DNA of 64,000 nt. It comes from Sipunculus nudus. Lineage: Eukaryota; Annelida; Sipuncula; Golfingiida; Sipunculidae. A program made the position numbers and the translations under genes. Of the stretch, positions 48,351 through 58,595 are shown one piece after another. The notes beneath the pieces were generated by a model. The model saw only the letters and a program-made list of their open reading frames with translations, was not told the DNA's origin and ran no database searches. The stretch covers positions 3,215,479 to 3,279,478 of the forward strand of contig CM049321.1 in assembly GCA_026874595.1 (NCBI GenBank), given 5' to 3'. Within the stretch, counting starts at the first letter, position 1, and the number at the start of each line of letters is the position of its first letter.

Positions 48351-48790
48351 TATTGGTAAATATTTATACTGAGTTTCATGACATTCCATAAGATTCTTTT
48401 GTAAGTCACTATGGTCCCACCAAAGTTTGGTGACCTCTGACCTAACTAAATATACGTTGATTTTGCTTTAAATCAAAATTAAGCGAGATATTATATTGAT
48501 TAATTCTCAGAAGTTATATTAGTAGATCCCAGTAAAACGTTATGAGAAATAGTGTCAAATAGGAAATGTAATAAGTTTGTATAAAAATTCATAAACAATC
48601 CAAAAATCAGTCAAGTGTGACCCAAACCTAATCAGCTCTTGACACCCATAAGGTGCACCTGATACTACAATTTTAAGTTGATCGGATAAAATTTTTGAGA
48701 TAATGCGTCGAATAAAATTGTTTGAGGACGGACGGCACGACAGATGACTATATCCCCCGCTCCGCTGGAAAAGAATTTCCCATTAGAGAT
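48350..48790 (+). repeat. bivalve-type interspersed repeat
   Basis: Contains 'tcaccaaagtttggtgacct', 'ggtgcacctgatactacaat' and the ending 'gaggacggacggcacgacagatgactatatcccccgctccg'. The last resembles the 3' end of a very common repeat of bivalve genomes. No coding potential. Confidence 0.5.
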
Positions 48791-49067
48791 TTGAAACCAA
48801 AATGTCATACATTTATTACCTTATATAGATTTCTTTGTTGCAATAAGTCAACCAAATTACATCACAGTTCCCTGTTTCCACTGGATAACTCCCTGCCAGC
48901 CGCCTCTTGCCAAACGCATGTTAGGGAATTCATCGATTCCTGCGATCTATATAAACTTGTGGTATGGGCCTGAGTTTATGATATTCATAAATGGTTTCGC
49001 TCCCTATGACCACATCGCTGAAGATAAATTATTATGTTTTCACTTAATACAGAGCTGAGTTCAAATG

Positions 49068-49205
49068 CGGTCTGCTGCATTAAATGCAAATGCAAATACA
49101 ATGTTGCTATCAAGAATGCTATGCTTTCAGATAATTTTTAAATGCAAATGCAAAAGAAATGCTTTGGAAATCATTCATTGTATTTGAATGCAAATGCATA
49201 ATTTT
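49068..49205 (+). promoter_or_regulatory. cluster of octamer-like ATGCAAAT motifs
   Basis: 'aaatgcaaatgcaaat' at about 49083, 'aaatgcaaatgcaaaa' at about 49140 and 'gaatgcaaatgcat' at about 49189 give four ATGCAAAT octamers, the POU-factor site, in 120 bp. It may equally be a small degraded repeat. No nearby start site was identified. Confidence 0.3.
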
Positions 49206-49507
49206 TAGGGCATTTAAAAATCTTTTTTTTTTTTCAAAGTGTACTGAATTTCTGTATGAAAGTTTGTTTAATGTTATCTATATAATTTTGTACATGAAAT
49301 ACATAACATTAAATGATCCATTCTTTTGAAAACTTAGCATTAACTTAATAACTCTGGTTGCACTATAGGCCTATTACACTAACTTGATGTGCTTTGCCTA
49401 GAATTAATAACTGAAAGGGAAGTATACAATTCAACAAAGTTAATTACCCTCGAGTAACACGAGTGATTCAATCGATTTGTCGAAAATCGGGTAGATTTTC
49501 AACGCTT

Positions 49508-49508
<1 letters not shown>

Positions 49509-49559
<51 letters not shown>

Positions 49560-49590
49560 ACATATATATATATCTAAAATATATATATAC
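49509..49590. repeat. (TA)n microsatellite, imperfect
   Basis: Interrupted TA array. A purer (CA)n array lies on the plus strand at 50341-50372. Confidence 0.95.
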
Positions 49591-50339
49591 CTCAGACTCA
49601 ATATCGCTAGTTCGAGCATGCCGTGGTCAATTTCCTGCCAAGAGGCCAGGGGGCTCTAGCACATGTCATATGTCTTCCCTGACAGATACAGATCCAGCTC
49701 TGATATGTCTACGCCTAAACCAATTTATTGTAAGAGAACAGGAAGGCCCACCAAGCTAGCCTTAATTTCCCTGGTCAGCAAACGCATTATACCATTATAT
49801 TCTTATTTACATTAATTATTATTATTATTATGCAGTTTTTATTATAATGATAAAACATTGTGATGATGGTTCAGATCATATCTCTGTTTCTTTTTCCCCC
49901 TTATTTTTGTCTTCAGATTCCTCGGTTTTTCTGAGAAAAGCTTGAACACAAAATGTTTCGAGCTAAAATGCACCAAGTTAATCCTGATAAAGGAAAGTTT
50001 CTTTTGTACTTGTGAATCTTGAATTCCCTATGTCTCAGTGGTCTCAACATTTCAGCAAAATGTAATATAGTAAGATAAGATATGGTGTAATAAAATTTTT
50101 AGTGGTTCCAAAACCCTCCACATTTTTTATCACATTCCCTCATGACTGTTATGAGTAAAGTTAGTAGCTGGACCACACACCAACAAACCAACGTCGACAA
50201 AACCTACAAGCCCCGAAGGTTATAAACATAAGAGTCTTAGTGCTCAGGAGCGACATTGGTGATCTCATAGCTACCAGGTCCGACCGGCCACATGCAATCA
50301 CAATCATGGACCATAGTGGCGAATTCTTCATTCGTATCA

Positions 50340-50384
<45 letters not shown>

Positions 50385-51013
50385 ATTATTTTGCCGGTAT
50401 ATAAGTGAAATGTGAATAAGTCAATATATATTGTCGTAAATGGAATGGCAAAAGTATAATTATACAATATTTTTGAAATAGTAACAGGGATTTCTGTAAG
50501 TTCAAAGTAAATCAAGTTAATATTTATGCTAGATTACTGTAGAGTGTAGACTACATCAAAACCATAAACTGTGGTTGTTAAACCGTTTTTTTTATCCGCG
50601 AGGGTTTTAATTTATACCTGGATGTAAAGTAATCTCGAAAATGTAACCGTTGGGAATAAGATGCTCCATCAACTAAGATAAACAAGGGGGGATGGTGCAT
50701 CTGCACAAACAGATTAAATAGTTTTCAGACCTCTGGAAACAACCTACTCAGCAACAAAGTATGTGCATGGTATCGAAACTGGCCAATGTATGCAAGAATA
50801 AATTTTCATAAAACACGCCTGAATCACAGGGAATATATAGGGGATATATACACTGTGACACAAATCATAAATTAATAACAACCAGAAAGCAGTGAGGCAT
50901 TTAAAGATTCATTCTAAATTTAAAATCAATACAAACCCATAAGTGCTTTGGAAATTCTGAATTCCAAATTGTAACCTCCCGAATATATTTTCCTTGTATA
51001 ACTTACTTTGCAG

Positions 51014-51305
51014 GGCTTCTATCAGGAACTTATCGGTCGTACACTTTCTGACCAACGAGACAGGGTTGGCGTCAACATAGAACAGATGTCACTTGCACTA
51101 ATTGCCACCAGCGTAGGGATACTCAGCGGTTCCATTCTCGGCGGAGGACTCCACAAGCGATTCATACGCCACTCAGAGCTCAACATCTCATTGTCTCTCT
51201 TCCTTGCGTCCGCCGTAACTACTCCTATACCTTGGATGAGGATGTTATCAGGGGTAGCCATATTGTTTTTCATGAACGGGGTCACTGTGGGCCTATTAAA
51301 TACAG
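51014..51305 (+). CDS. MFS sugar-transporter-like exon (NaGLT1/MFSD4 type), partial
   Basis: A single 292-nt exon between a good acceptor (ttgcag|GG) and donor (ACAG|GTAATT), phase 0 in and phase 1 out. It encodes 97 residues with the pattern of the first two transmembrane segments of NaGLT1/MFSD4-like major facilitators: GFYQELIGRTLSDQRDRVGV, then the helix SLALIATSVGILSGSILGG, a basic loop HKRFIRHSE, and two further hydrophobic stretches ending LLNTG, where family members continue with a further G-N. These are membrane proteins moving sugars or similar solutes. The start exon and the following exons (about 300 more residues expected) were not found, so this is either a gene with very long introns, disturbed here by transposons, or an orphan exon. 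Confidence 0.7.
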
Positions 51306-51639
51306 GTAATTATGACTGAAATCACTTATAATTTGATTAAACAAAGTATAGCAAGTAGAAACCATTTGGTCTTCAGTGATGCTACATTTGGTGATAATTC
51401 AATGTTTACTGAGTGAGCTTTATATTATCAAACTCAATTAGACATGCAACCACTTGTTTATCTGCTTGTAGAAGGAAGCGTACGGGAGAGTTAAAACATG
51501 GGGGGGGGGTCAAGTGTAATTTCAAATGGGTCCATGGCATATAAACAAATAATGCATCGAAAAACAAATAATCTATTTTATCAGTATCGCATGTAATTTC
51601 TTAAACACATTGCTCAATTGGATGGCCGGATCCCACATC

Positions 51640-52140
51640 TATCACACAATCCTAAGCGTCATACTCAATTCGCTATGCCGATGAAGAAAAAACTTGTTAA
51701 CTTGCATAACTGGGAAACTGGTTAAACGGTCCAAATGACCGAAAACGCAAGTAAAAGGTCTTTGCGTCTCGAAGTAAAGTCGTTCACAATGATCGAGTTC
51801 GGCACTCGAATGGCATGGCTGGGTCTCCGCTGCTGGGATCGGTAGAGGGAATGCGGGTTGCTTCGGGCTTTGTGGCTGTGGGTGCTGTAGCTTTCTAACA
51901 AGGACTTCAACCCTGGAGAGAAGAGGGCGCCCCCTATGGCTCCTTGCTTGGCTTGGCATGGCACTGCGACTGTTGGCTCAGAGAACGTGCTTAAGGAGCG
52001 CACAGGGCTGAGGTCTTGACCGCAGCAACCTGTAGCTGCTCGATGAGCGTATACTTCTTTTGGCTTGACTAAATTCGCTAGACGATGTATTGTATGTTTG
52101 CTCGAGATTTGTTTTTTACAGGTTGGAGTTAAGTGCATAT
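51640..52140. other. GC-richer block with open minus-strand frames
   Basis: Higher GC than neighbours. Two overlapping minus frames of 105 and 138 codons (51959-51642 and 52138-51722) are open, Pro/Ser/Gln/His-rich, with no family recognised. It could be a decayed retroelement piece or a CpG-rich regulatory stretch. Confidence 0.25.
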
Positions 52141-52439
52141 GGTTTTAATGTATCATTAATCCCTTTATTTAAAACAAATCCCAAAGTTTTTATTCAGTAA
52201 TGTTTTGAATGAAAATTTAAAATTTCAGTTTTAGGGTAGATAGAATCATGATAGAGGAAAAACAAAAAAAAAGTTTTTAGCTCAGCTGACTATAGCGATC
52301 ACCTTTTTCTCTATGTCAATCCGGTTGTCCGGCCGTCCGGCCGTAACAGGGCACAAATCGTAACCTTTTTTTTTCAAACTATACATCCAGGGAGGTCCTA
52401 GGCAAATCTCCTCCGAAACCTGAAATAAGGTCATGGTGA

Positions 52440-52605
52440 CCTGGAGCTCTCGGACCTTTTACATCTAGGCCCATACGAAGTCGGACCACTTCAGATCGGA
52501 ACATTACGATCTCGGACCACTGGGCCGACGATCTCGGACCACTTTGTATCTGGCCACTACGATCTCGGACCACTTTGCGATCTTGCAAATACGATCTCGT
52601 TATGA
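52440..52605 (+). repeat. ~27-bp minisatellite
   Basis: Units built on 'acgatctcggaccacttt' at about 52507, 52530, 52558 and 52588, with two poorer ones before. Near 52330 the sequence carries 'gtccggccgtccggccgt', the usual end of another interspersed repeat. Confidence 0.8.
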
Positions 52606-52619
52606 AATAACCGATGTTA

Positions 52620-54130
52620 TGTATATAATACACAATATTATTTCGTCTGCGCGCGATTCAGATATTAATAATTCCGTTTGGACAAGTTAGGCCTACGACA
52701 GAGCTCAGTATGTATATCCACTCAAAAAACATTTGACACACGCATGTTAAGTTTGGGCGCACAGAAAATGGAGACGTTGTATAAGGTCCACCGCACGTTT
52801 ATTCTTATTCAATATACTCCATACAGAAAACTCCACCTCTCTCCTTTTAGTCTCTCTTGTTAAACAGTACATAATTAGCATAATGTCAATCAACCTCGCT
52901 CGCCCTATAATTGGCCGATATCTGCGGAGTCCAACCCACATGGGGGAAGCGGGGAGGGGAGTCCAGTGGCCAACTATAGGACGGTCCCGGTTGTTTGACC
53001 TCGCACTATAGCTATAGAAAACCTACGGCGATGTATGATGCAACCAGACAGCTGATACCTGCATGAGTAACTCTTATCATAACTGACTGGGGTCTATCTA
53101 TTTGTCGGGATGCCACGATCGCGGTCGCCCTGGGCGAGTATTTGCTCTGCTTGGATAACTCTCACAGGTGCGGGGTCGTTTATAGTTCAGCTTTTAGATA
53201 TGCGGCGCATGATCTGAATTTACAAAGCGATGTCTGATTAGAATTGGGCAACTCAGAGCGTCCGGACAAACATATAGACGTGACACCTGTCATGACCGAT
53301 AGTAGGTGATATAAGAATTAAGCTGCTACTTTACCCATGTAATCGTGCAAACTATAAGAGATATACTGGTATGAGAAATACAAAACTGTGAACAATATTG
53401 AGCGTACCTGTAATTATACTAATATTATTAATTTTAATATTATTGTAAGTATTAACAATAACAATATCAGAGCCATGATTAACTATAACAAAAAGCACAA
53501 TAATGGGCATAATCTATATATCAGGGCATTAAGGTTGCATTGGATAAATGTCGCTCGGTACTAAGATCATTAACAGGAGAGAGCACGTGCATGCATTAAC
53601 ATTACGATCAATTAAACACTGTGTTATCCGTGTTTATGGATACACCTATCATAGCTGCAATATTATAGAAAAAAATACAATTTAGCTATTTTCATTATAC
53701 TATTCAGGCCGAATCTTTACACTCGCACATTTCCCACCAAAAAAAAAAGAAAAAAGAAAATTTGTTAAATTTTCGTTTTCTTTTTTTTTTTTAACATATA
53801 CATACGTTCATATAATGTATATTTATCATTTGAACACAAAATACAAATTATAGAACTCCATGGTTAAGATTTTGTATTTAAACATATCTTCACAAAAAAA
53901 ATTAAATGGCAGGTAAGATTCGGCCAGTGATGCCTAACTCTGTTGATATAAATCATTCATACAAAATCCCCTGCCTATTAGATCAAATTCTTATCCAATA
54001 TATATATATATATGGACATACATATATAGACAGATATACATTCATGTATTAATTGGTGCATTACATGATTTTATACTGGAAATTAACACTAAGAAAATTG
54101 TAAAAATCCACATGGAAACCACGGACGCCC
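52620..54130. other. no gene seen; possible decayed LTR
   Basis: Lies downstream of the minus-strand envelope frame, where an LTR would be expected. No clear TG...CA-bounded repeat or second copy is present in the window. A short (TA)n lies at 53998-54014. Confidence 0.35.
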
Positions 54131-54136
54131 GGGCGT

Positions 54137-54182
54137 CTCGCCCCTGGGGAGACATTATTATGGTCTAGGTCCCCAGGGGTGG
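54137..54182 (-). other. hairpin just after the Env stop
   Basis: 'cgcccctggggagac' and 'gtccccaggggtgg' form an imperfect stem of about 11 bp round an AT-rich loop, 8 bp beyond the stop of the envelope frame. Each arm is itself nearly palindromic (CCCCTGGGG). Its role is unknown; it might mark the polypurine/LTR border. Confidence 0.5.
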
Positions 54183-54189
54183 CTCTTTT

Positions 54190-55479
54190 TTACATTTCGG
54201 CACCATTATCCGTGGATACAGGTCTGTCATTTGGGGCTTGTGGCGCGGCCTGATTAGGTCTGCACATTATATTCCATGGTAGAAGAACCTGTTCCCTGGA
54301 CTGACCGGAAGCGGTAAGGCGGAATCGACAGCACCCAATGCCTAATAATACTATTACAATTATCAACATTATTACAGAAACGGAAATGTTCAGTCGGGAT
54401 TGCCAAGTCCATCCATGGGGCGGAAACAGCGAGGGTTGCTCGAGTGGCTCAAGGTCAACTTTTTTCAGGTGTGCAAGAGGCGACCACGACGTTATACGGG
54501 CGAGATCCGGCCACTTGATGCTAGGGACCGTATTGAAAATGTCTGTAAAGTTTGTGCTCACCGGTTGTGACGTCACGGAAATGTTACTTGAGTAAATGTT
54601 CATGCCCTGTATAGTCCACGTGGGTGAGCGGAGCTGGCAACCCGCAGGAAGTGTAATTCTGTACACCCCCGGTTTGAGTGTCAATTTCCGTTCCGGGGTG
54701 CCAGTACAATGAGCCAACGGTGCCTCACCCGGAGTGGATACAATGAATTCACCGGGGATGGGTTCCCAAACAGATGAGTCGTTCAATTTTGTTGTTTTAA
54801 AAGTGCAAAATTTAACGAGGCTAGTGTCTGTAGTAAGAATAGCCCTTTTACACCGGTAGTGTTGACGGGAAAACATAGGGCACGCGCGACAAACTGACGG
54901 TTGGTCACCTGTGCACCAAGATGGTGAAAATATCGCTCCGTTTCGGGTACTCAAGGCGACATTATTTACTGTTAATGTTTGCGTGAAGAATGTTGAGTAT
55001 GACGGACTCGGCCATGACCGAATGTAATAATGAAGGTACGGCTCACTGTCTCGCAACGGCAGCTGAGCACGTAGAACTAATGTTTCGGCCGTTGTCCATA
55101 AGGTATGCAGGTTTACCGACGAGTAGTACCACCTTGGCGGTAGTGCGAGGTGACCCTTGGCTTGTGCTTGTATCAACAGTGCGTGTAGATCATCTGGGGG
55201 TAGTATTTCTTCTGTGAGACGTTTAATTTCCAGGGACTGTCTTTGTCTCAAATAACGTGTTACCTGGCGGTGATATTCTGTTGCGGCTCTTTCCAGGGTT
55301 ACCAGACAATGTTCTACCAAATAGTAGCACCACAGTGAACGAATGTTCTTTTCTTCTTTGCGCATTGCCGACGTTAGACTAGCGGTTACATTATGAAGTG
55401 CTGTCTGCAAGGCGTTTATCCTTTTACGGTTATGGGTGATCGCTTGTTGCTGATTTTTTTGTAGTGGTGAGAAGTTCAT
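54190..55479 (-). CDS. env: endogenous retroelement envelope glycoprotein, C-terminal part
   Basis: 429 open codons on the minus strand. Order: a helical heptad-type region (residues about 15-95); a Cys-rich central part (C189, C197, C200, C210, C225, C258, C281); several N-glycosylation sequons (NVT, NIS, NFT); one membrane span at about 364-384; and a 45-residue inner tail. This is the plan of the fusion-type Env of gypsy/errantivirus LTR elements, related to baculovirus F proteins. The ATG at 55479 is probably not the true start: the furin site and fusion peptide lie just upstream in another frame, with the break at a T-run (55454-55460; A-run on this strand). No gag or pol was recognised nearby. 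An old, disrupted genomic copy of an animal virus-like element; no evidence it is expressed. Confidence 0.75.
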   Translation of the reverse strand: MNFSPLQKNQQQAITHNRKRINALQTALHNVTASLTSAMRKEEKNIRSLWCYYLVEHCLVTLERAATEYHRQVTRYLRQRQSLEIKRLTEEILPPDDLHALLIQAQAKGHLALPPRWYYSSVNLHTLWTTAETLVLRAQLPLRDSEPYLHYYIRSWPSPSYSTFFTQTLTVNNVALSTRNGAIFSPSWCTGDQPSVCRACPMFSRQHYRCKRAILTTDTSLVKFCTFKTTKLNDSSVWEPIPGEFIVSTPGEAPLAHCTGTPERKLTLKPGVYRITLPAGCQLRSPTWTIQGMNIYSSNISVTSQPVSTNFTDIFNTVPSIKWPDLARITSWSPLAHLKKVDLEPLEQPSLFPPHGWTWQSRLNISVSVIMLIIVIVLLGIGCCRFRLTASGQSREQVLLPWNIMCRPNQAAPQAPNDRPVSTDNGAEM

Positions 55480-55800
55480 TTACACGGTAGATTGTTTTCG
55501 TAGATGTTAGTAACAGAGTTCGTACCTGTTCCTTGTAAGTATTGAGTTCGTTTTCAGTAACTGTGCCGAACAACATGTGAGAGAGAGAACCGACAAAGTT
55601 AAAGGGCGCTCGCTTACGTCGTAAGGTGGTTTCGGCTGGGTGTTGAATTGTCTGCTGTATCCATTTTTAGGCGATATATCCAGTTTCGGTAAATTGGCGT
55701 GGGCGTGTTATTCCGGATCGAAGGTATCAGCACGTTCATCCGTTGTGCGGCATATATCAATGAATGGTCAAGCATGGGCGGGTGTAGCACCACCAGCATA
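55480..55800 (-). pseudogene. Env N-terminal remnant with cleavage site and fusion peptide
   Basis: About 55625-55560 on the minus strand encodes a dibasic RRKR cleavage site followed by a hydrophobic, Gly/Phe-containing fusion-peptide-like stretch. It is out of frame with the 429-codon ORF downstream, and also with the 61-codon frame upstream (55799-55614). At least two frameshifts therefore separate the pieces. Further upstream, where the receptor-side subunit and pol should lie, sequence changes abruptly to tandem repeats. Confidence 0.65.
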
Positions 55801-55844
55801 TATGCGGGGAACTGTCGGTTTTCCAGACTTATCCCTGGGATTCT

Positions 55845-56960
55845 TTGCTACCATTGCGCATAGCCCGGCACAACGCGCACTCAGCTTCCACTCACTTTGC
55901 TACCATTCTGCTCTCAGCGGCTATTCAGCGCAAAGTGCGCGGTAGCAAATGGCAGTCGCACAGTAGCATTTGCTACTCTTGTGCATAGCTTGCCACATCG
56001 CGCACTGAACAGCCACCGGACTTGCTACCATCAGGCACAGACTGGCTCGTAGCGCAAAGTGCGCGGTAGCAAATCAGACCTGCCCGGTAGCAAGTGGCTG
56101 TCATTGCTACCAATGGGAACTATGAATTTGCGATCGCAAAATCTGCGACTGTTGACGTAGTGCAAGTCTTTGCTGCCAGATGTCGTTCGGACAGGAACAC
56201 TCAAAGCAATATGCACGGTAGCAATTAACAGTCGCAAAGTAGCAAACAGATATGCCCGGTAGCAAATGCCTTTTGTCATATTAAGCTGCGATCGCAATGC
56301 GCAATGTGCGCGGTAGCAAAACGACTTGCGCGGTCGCAAGTTACTGTCCCTTGCTATCAAGGGGGACTATGAATTTGCGATCGCAATATCTGCTACTGTT
56401 GACGTAGTGCAAGTCTTTGCTGGCAGATGTCGCTCGGACAGGAACACTCAAAGCAATATGCGCGGTAGCAATTAATAGTCGCAAAGTAGCAAACAGATAT
56501 GCGCGGTAGCAAATGCCTTTGGTCATATTAAGCTGCGAGCGCAATGCGCAATGTGCGCGATAGCAAAACGTAGTGCAAGTCTTTGCTGCCAGAGGTCGCT
56601 CGGACAGGAACACTCAAAGCAATATGCGCGGTAGCAATAAACAGTCGCAAAGTAGCAAACAGATATGCGCGGTAGCAAATGCCTTTGGTCATATTAAGCT
56701 GCGATCGCAATGCGCAATGTGCGCGGTAGCAAAAAGACCTGCGCGGTCGCAACCCACTGCGACCGCAATGGGGACTAAGAATTTGCGATCGCAAAATCTG
56801 CTACTGTTGACGTAGTGCAAGTCTTTGCTGCCAGAGGTCGCTCGGACAGGAACACTCAAAGCAATATGCGCGGTAGCAATTAACAGTCGCAAAGTAGCAA
56901 ACAGATATGCGCGGTAGCAAATGCCTTTGGTCATATTAAGCTGCGATCGCAGTGCGCATT
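55845..56960. repeat. ~245-bp tandem repeat built on GTAGCAA motifs
   Basis: 'tgcaagtctttgctg' recurs at 56162, 56408, 56574 and 56816: spacings 246, 166 (a deleted unit) and 242. Each unit carries many copies of 'gcgcggtagcaa', the palindrome GCGATCGC, and 'acagtcgcaaagtagcaaac'. The first 250 bp has the motif in both orientations (TTTGCTACC and GGTAGCAAA). Open frames across it (about 90-110 codons) merely repeat the unit. GC-rich relative to the window. Confidence 0.85.
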
Positions 56961-57165
56961 TCACCGAAAACTCTACTAACCGTTCATATGTATATGGCGT
57001 AATTGATTCTTCATTTAACAAGATGCCCGCTCAAACATTGTATAGAAGCATGTGTGTAGGAAATTTATTTAAGTTGAAAGGATTGTATAATAATATACTG
57101 AGTACACACCATATATTAAGCTATGTAATGTCAACGAGTCGTAATATTATGACTGTTTATAATGC

Positions 57166-58595
57166 CCCGTATCCCGGATAAAGCACATATTATTAGTGAC
57201 ACAGACTTACTGGGGTGTTTCATGCCAGAAGGGTTAGGGACTTGTACCCCCGATACAGCATATATTAACAGTGACAAACACTTAGTGGAGTAATTCATGC
57301 CCAAAGGGTTAGGGTAACCCGTATCCCGGATATAACATATATGAATAGTCACTAACACTTACTGGAGTATTTCATGCCCGAAGGTTTAGGGTAACCCGTA
57401 TCCCGGATATAGCACATTTTAATAATGACTAACAATTACTGGAGTACTTCATGCCCGAAGGGTTAGGGTAACCCGTATCCTGGACATAGCATATATTAAT
57501 AGTGACAAACACTTACTGGAGTATTTCATGCCCGAAGGGTTCAGGTAACCCGTACCAATGATATAGCATATATTAATAATGACAAACATTTCCCGGATAT
57601 AGCATATATTGATAGTGACAAACACTTACGGGAGTATTTCATGCCCGAAAGGTTAGGCTAACCCCTATCCTGGATATAGTATATATTAACAGTGACACAC
57701 ACTTACAGGAGTTTTTCATGCCCGAAGGGTTAGGGTAACCCGCATCCCGGATACAGCTTATATCAATATGGACAACAATTTACTGGATTATTTCATGCCC
57801 AAGGGTTATGGTAGCCCGTATCCCGGATATAGCATATATGAATAGTCACAAACACTTACTGGAGTATTTCATGCCCGAAGGGTTAGGGTAACCCGTATCC
57901 CGGATATAGCATATATGAATAGTCACAAACACTTACTGGAGTATTTCATGCCCGAAGGGTTAGGGTTACCCGTATCCCGGATATAGCATCTATGAATAGT
58001 CACAAACACTTACTGGAGTATTTCATGCCCGAAGGGTTAGGGTAACCCGTATCCCGTATATAGCATATATGAATAGTCACAAACACTTACTGGAGTATTT
58101 CATGCTCGAAGGGTTAGGGTATAGCACATATTAATAATGGCAAAAAATTACTGGGGTACTTCATGCCCGAAGGGTTAGGGTTACCCGTATCCCGGATATA
58201 GCACATATTAATAATGACAAACATCTACTGGGGTATCTTATGCCCGGAGCGTTAGGGTACCCCGTATCCCCGATATAGCATATATCAATAGGGACAAAAA
58301 ATTACTTGATTATCTCATGCCCGAAGGGTTAGGGTAACCCGTATCCCGGATATAGCATATATCAATAGTGACAAACACTTACTGGAGTATTTCATGCCCG
58401 AAGGGTTAGGGTAACCCGTATCCCGGATATATCATATATTGATAGTGACAAACACTTACAGGAGTATTTCATGCCCGAAGGGTTAGGGTAACCCGTATCC
58501 CGGATATAGCATATATCAATAGTGAAAAACATTTACATGAGTATTTCATGGTCGAAGGGTAGGGCCACCCGTATCCTGAATATAGCATATATTAA
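57166..58595 (+). repeat. 77-bp satellite, main block
   Basis: About 18 head-to-tail units. Clean neighbours are exactly 77 bp apart (57854, 57931, 58008). Each unit contains 'catgcccgaagggttagggt', giving the palindromic GGGTTAGGGTAACCC, and 'cccggatatagcatatat'. Units differ mainly in the AT part. Ends abruptly at a TTAA (58592-58595). Confidence 0.93.

Noticed and set aside
55845-57021. Overlapping minus-strand ORFs of 88-110 codons with similar sequence (CALRSQLNMTKG...)
   Set aside because: They restate the same tandem unit, with starts and stops set by the repeat. No family resemblance.
57166-57400. True telomere array
   Set aside because: TTAGGG is present only once per 77-bp unit, never as uninterrupted tandem hexamers.
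57166-58595. CRISPR-like regular repeats
   Set aside because: Units are head-to-tail without unique spacers in an animal genome. It is a satellite.
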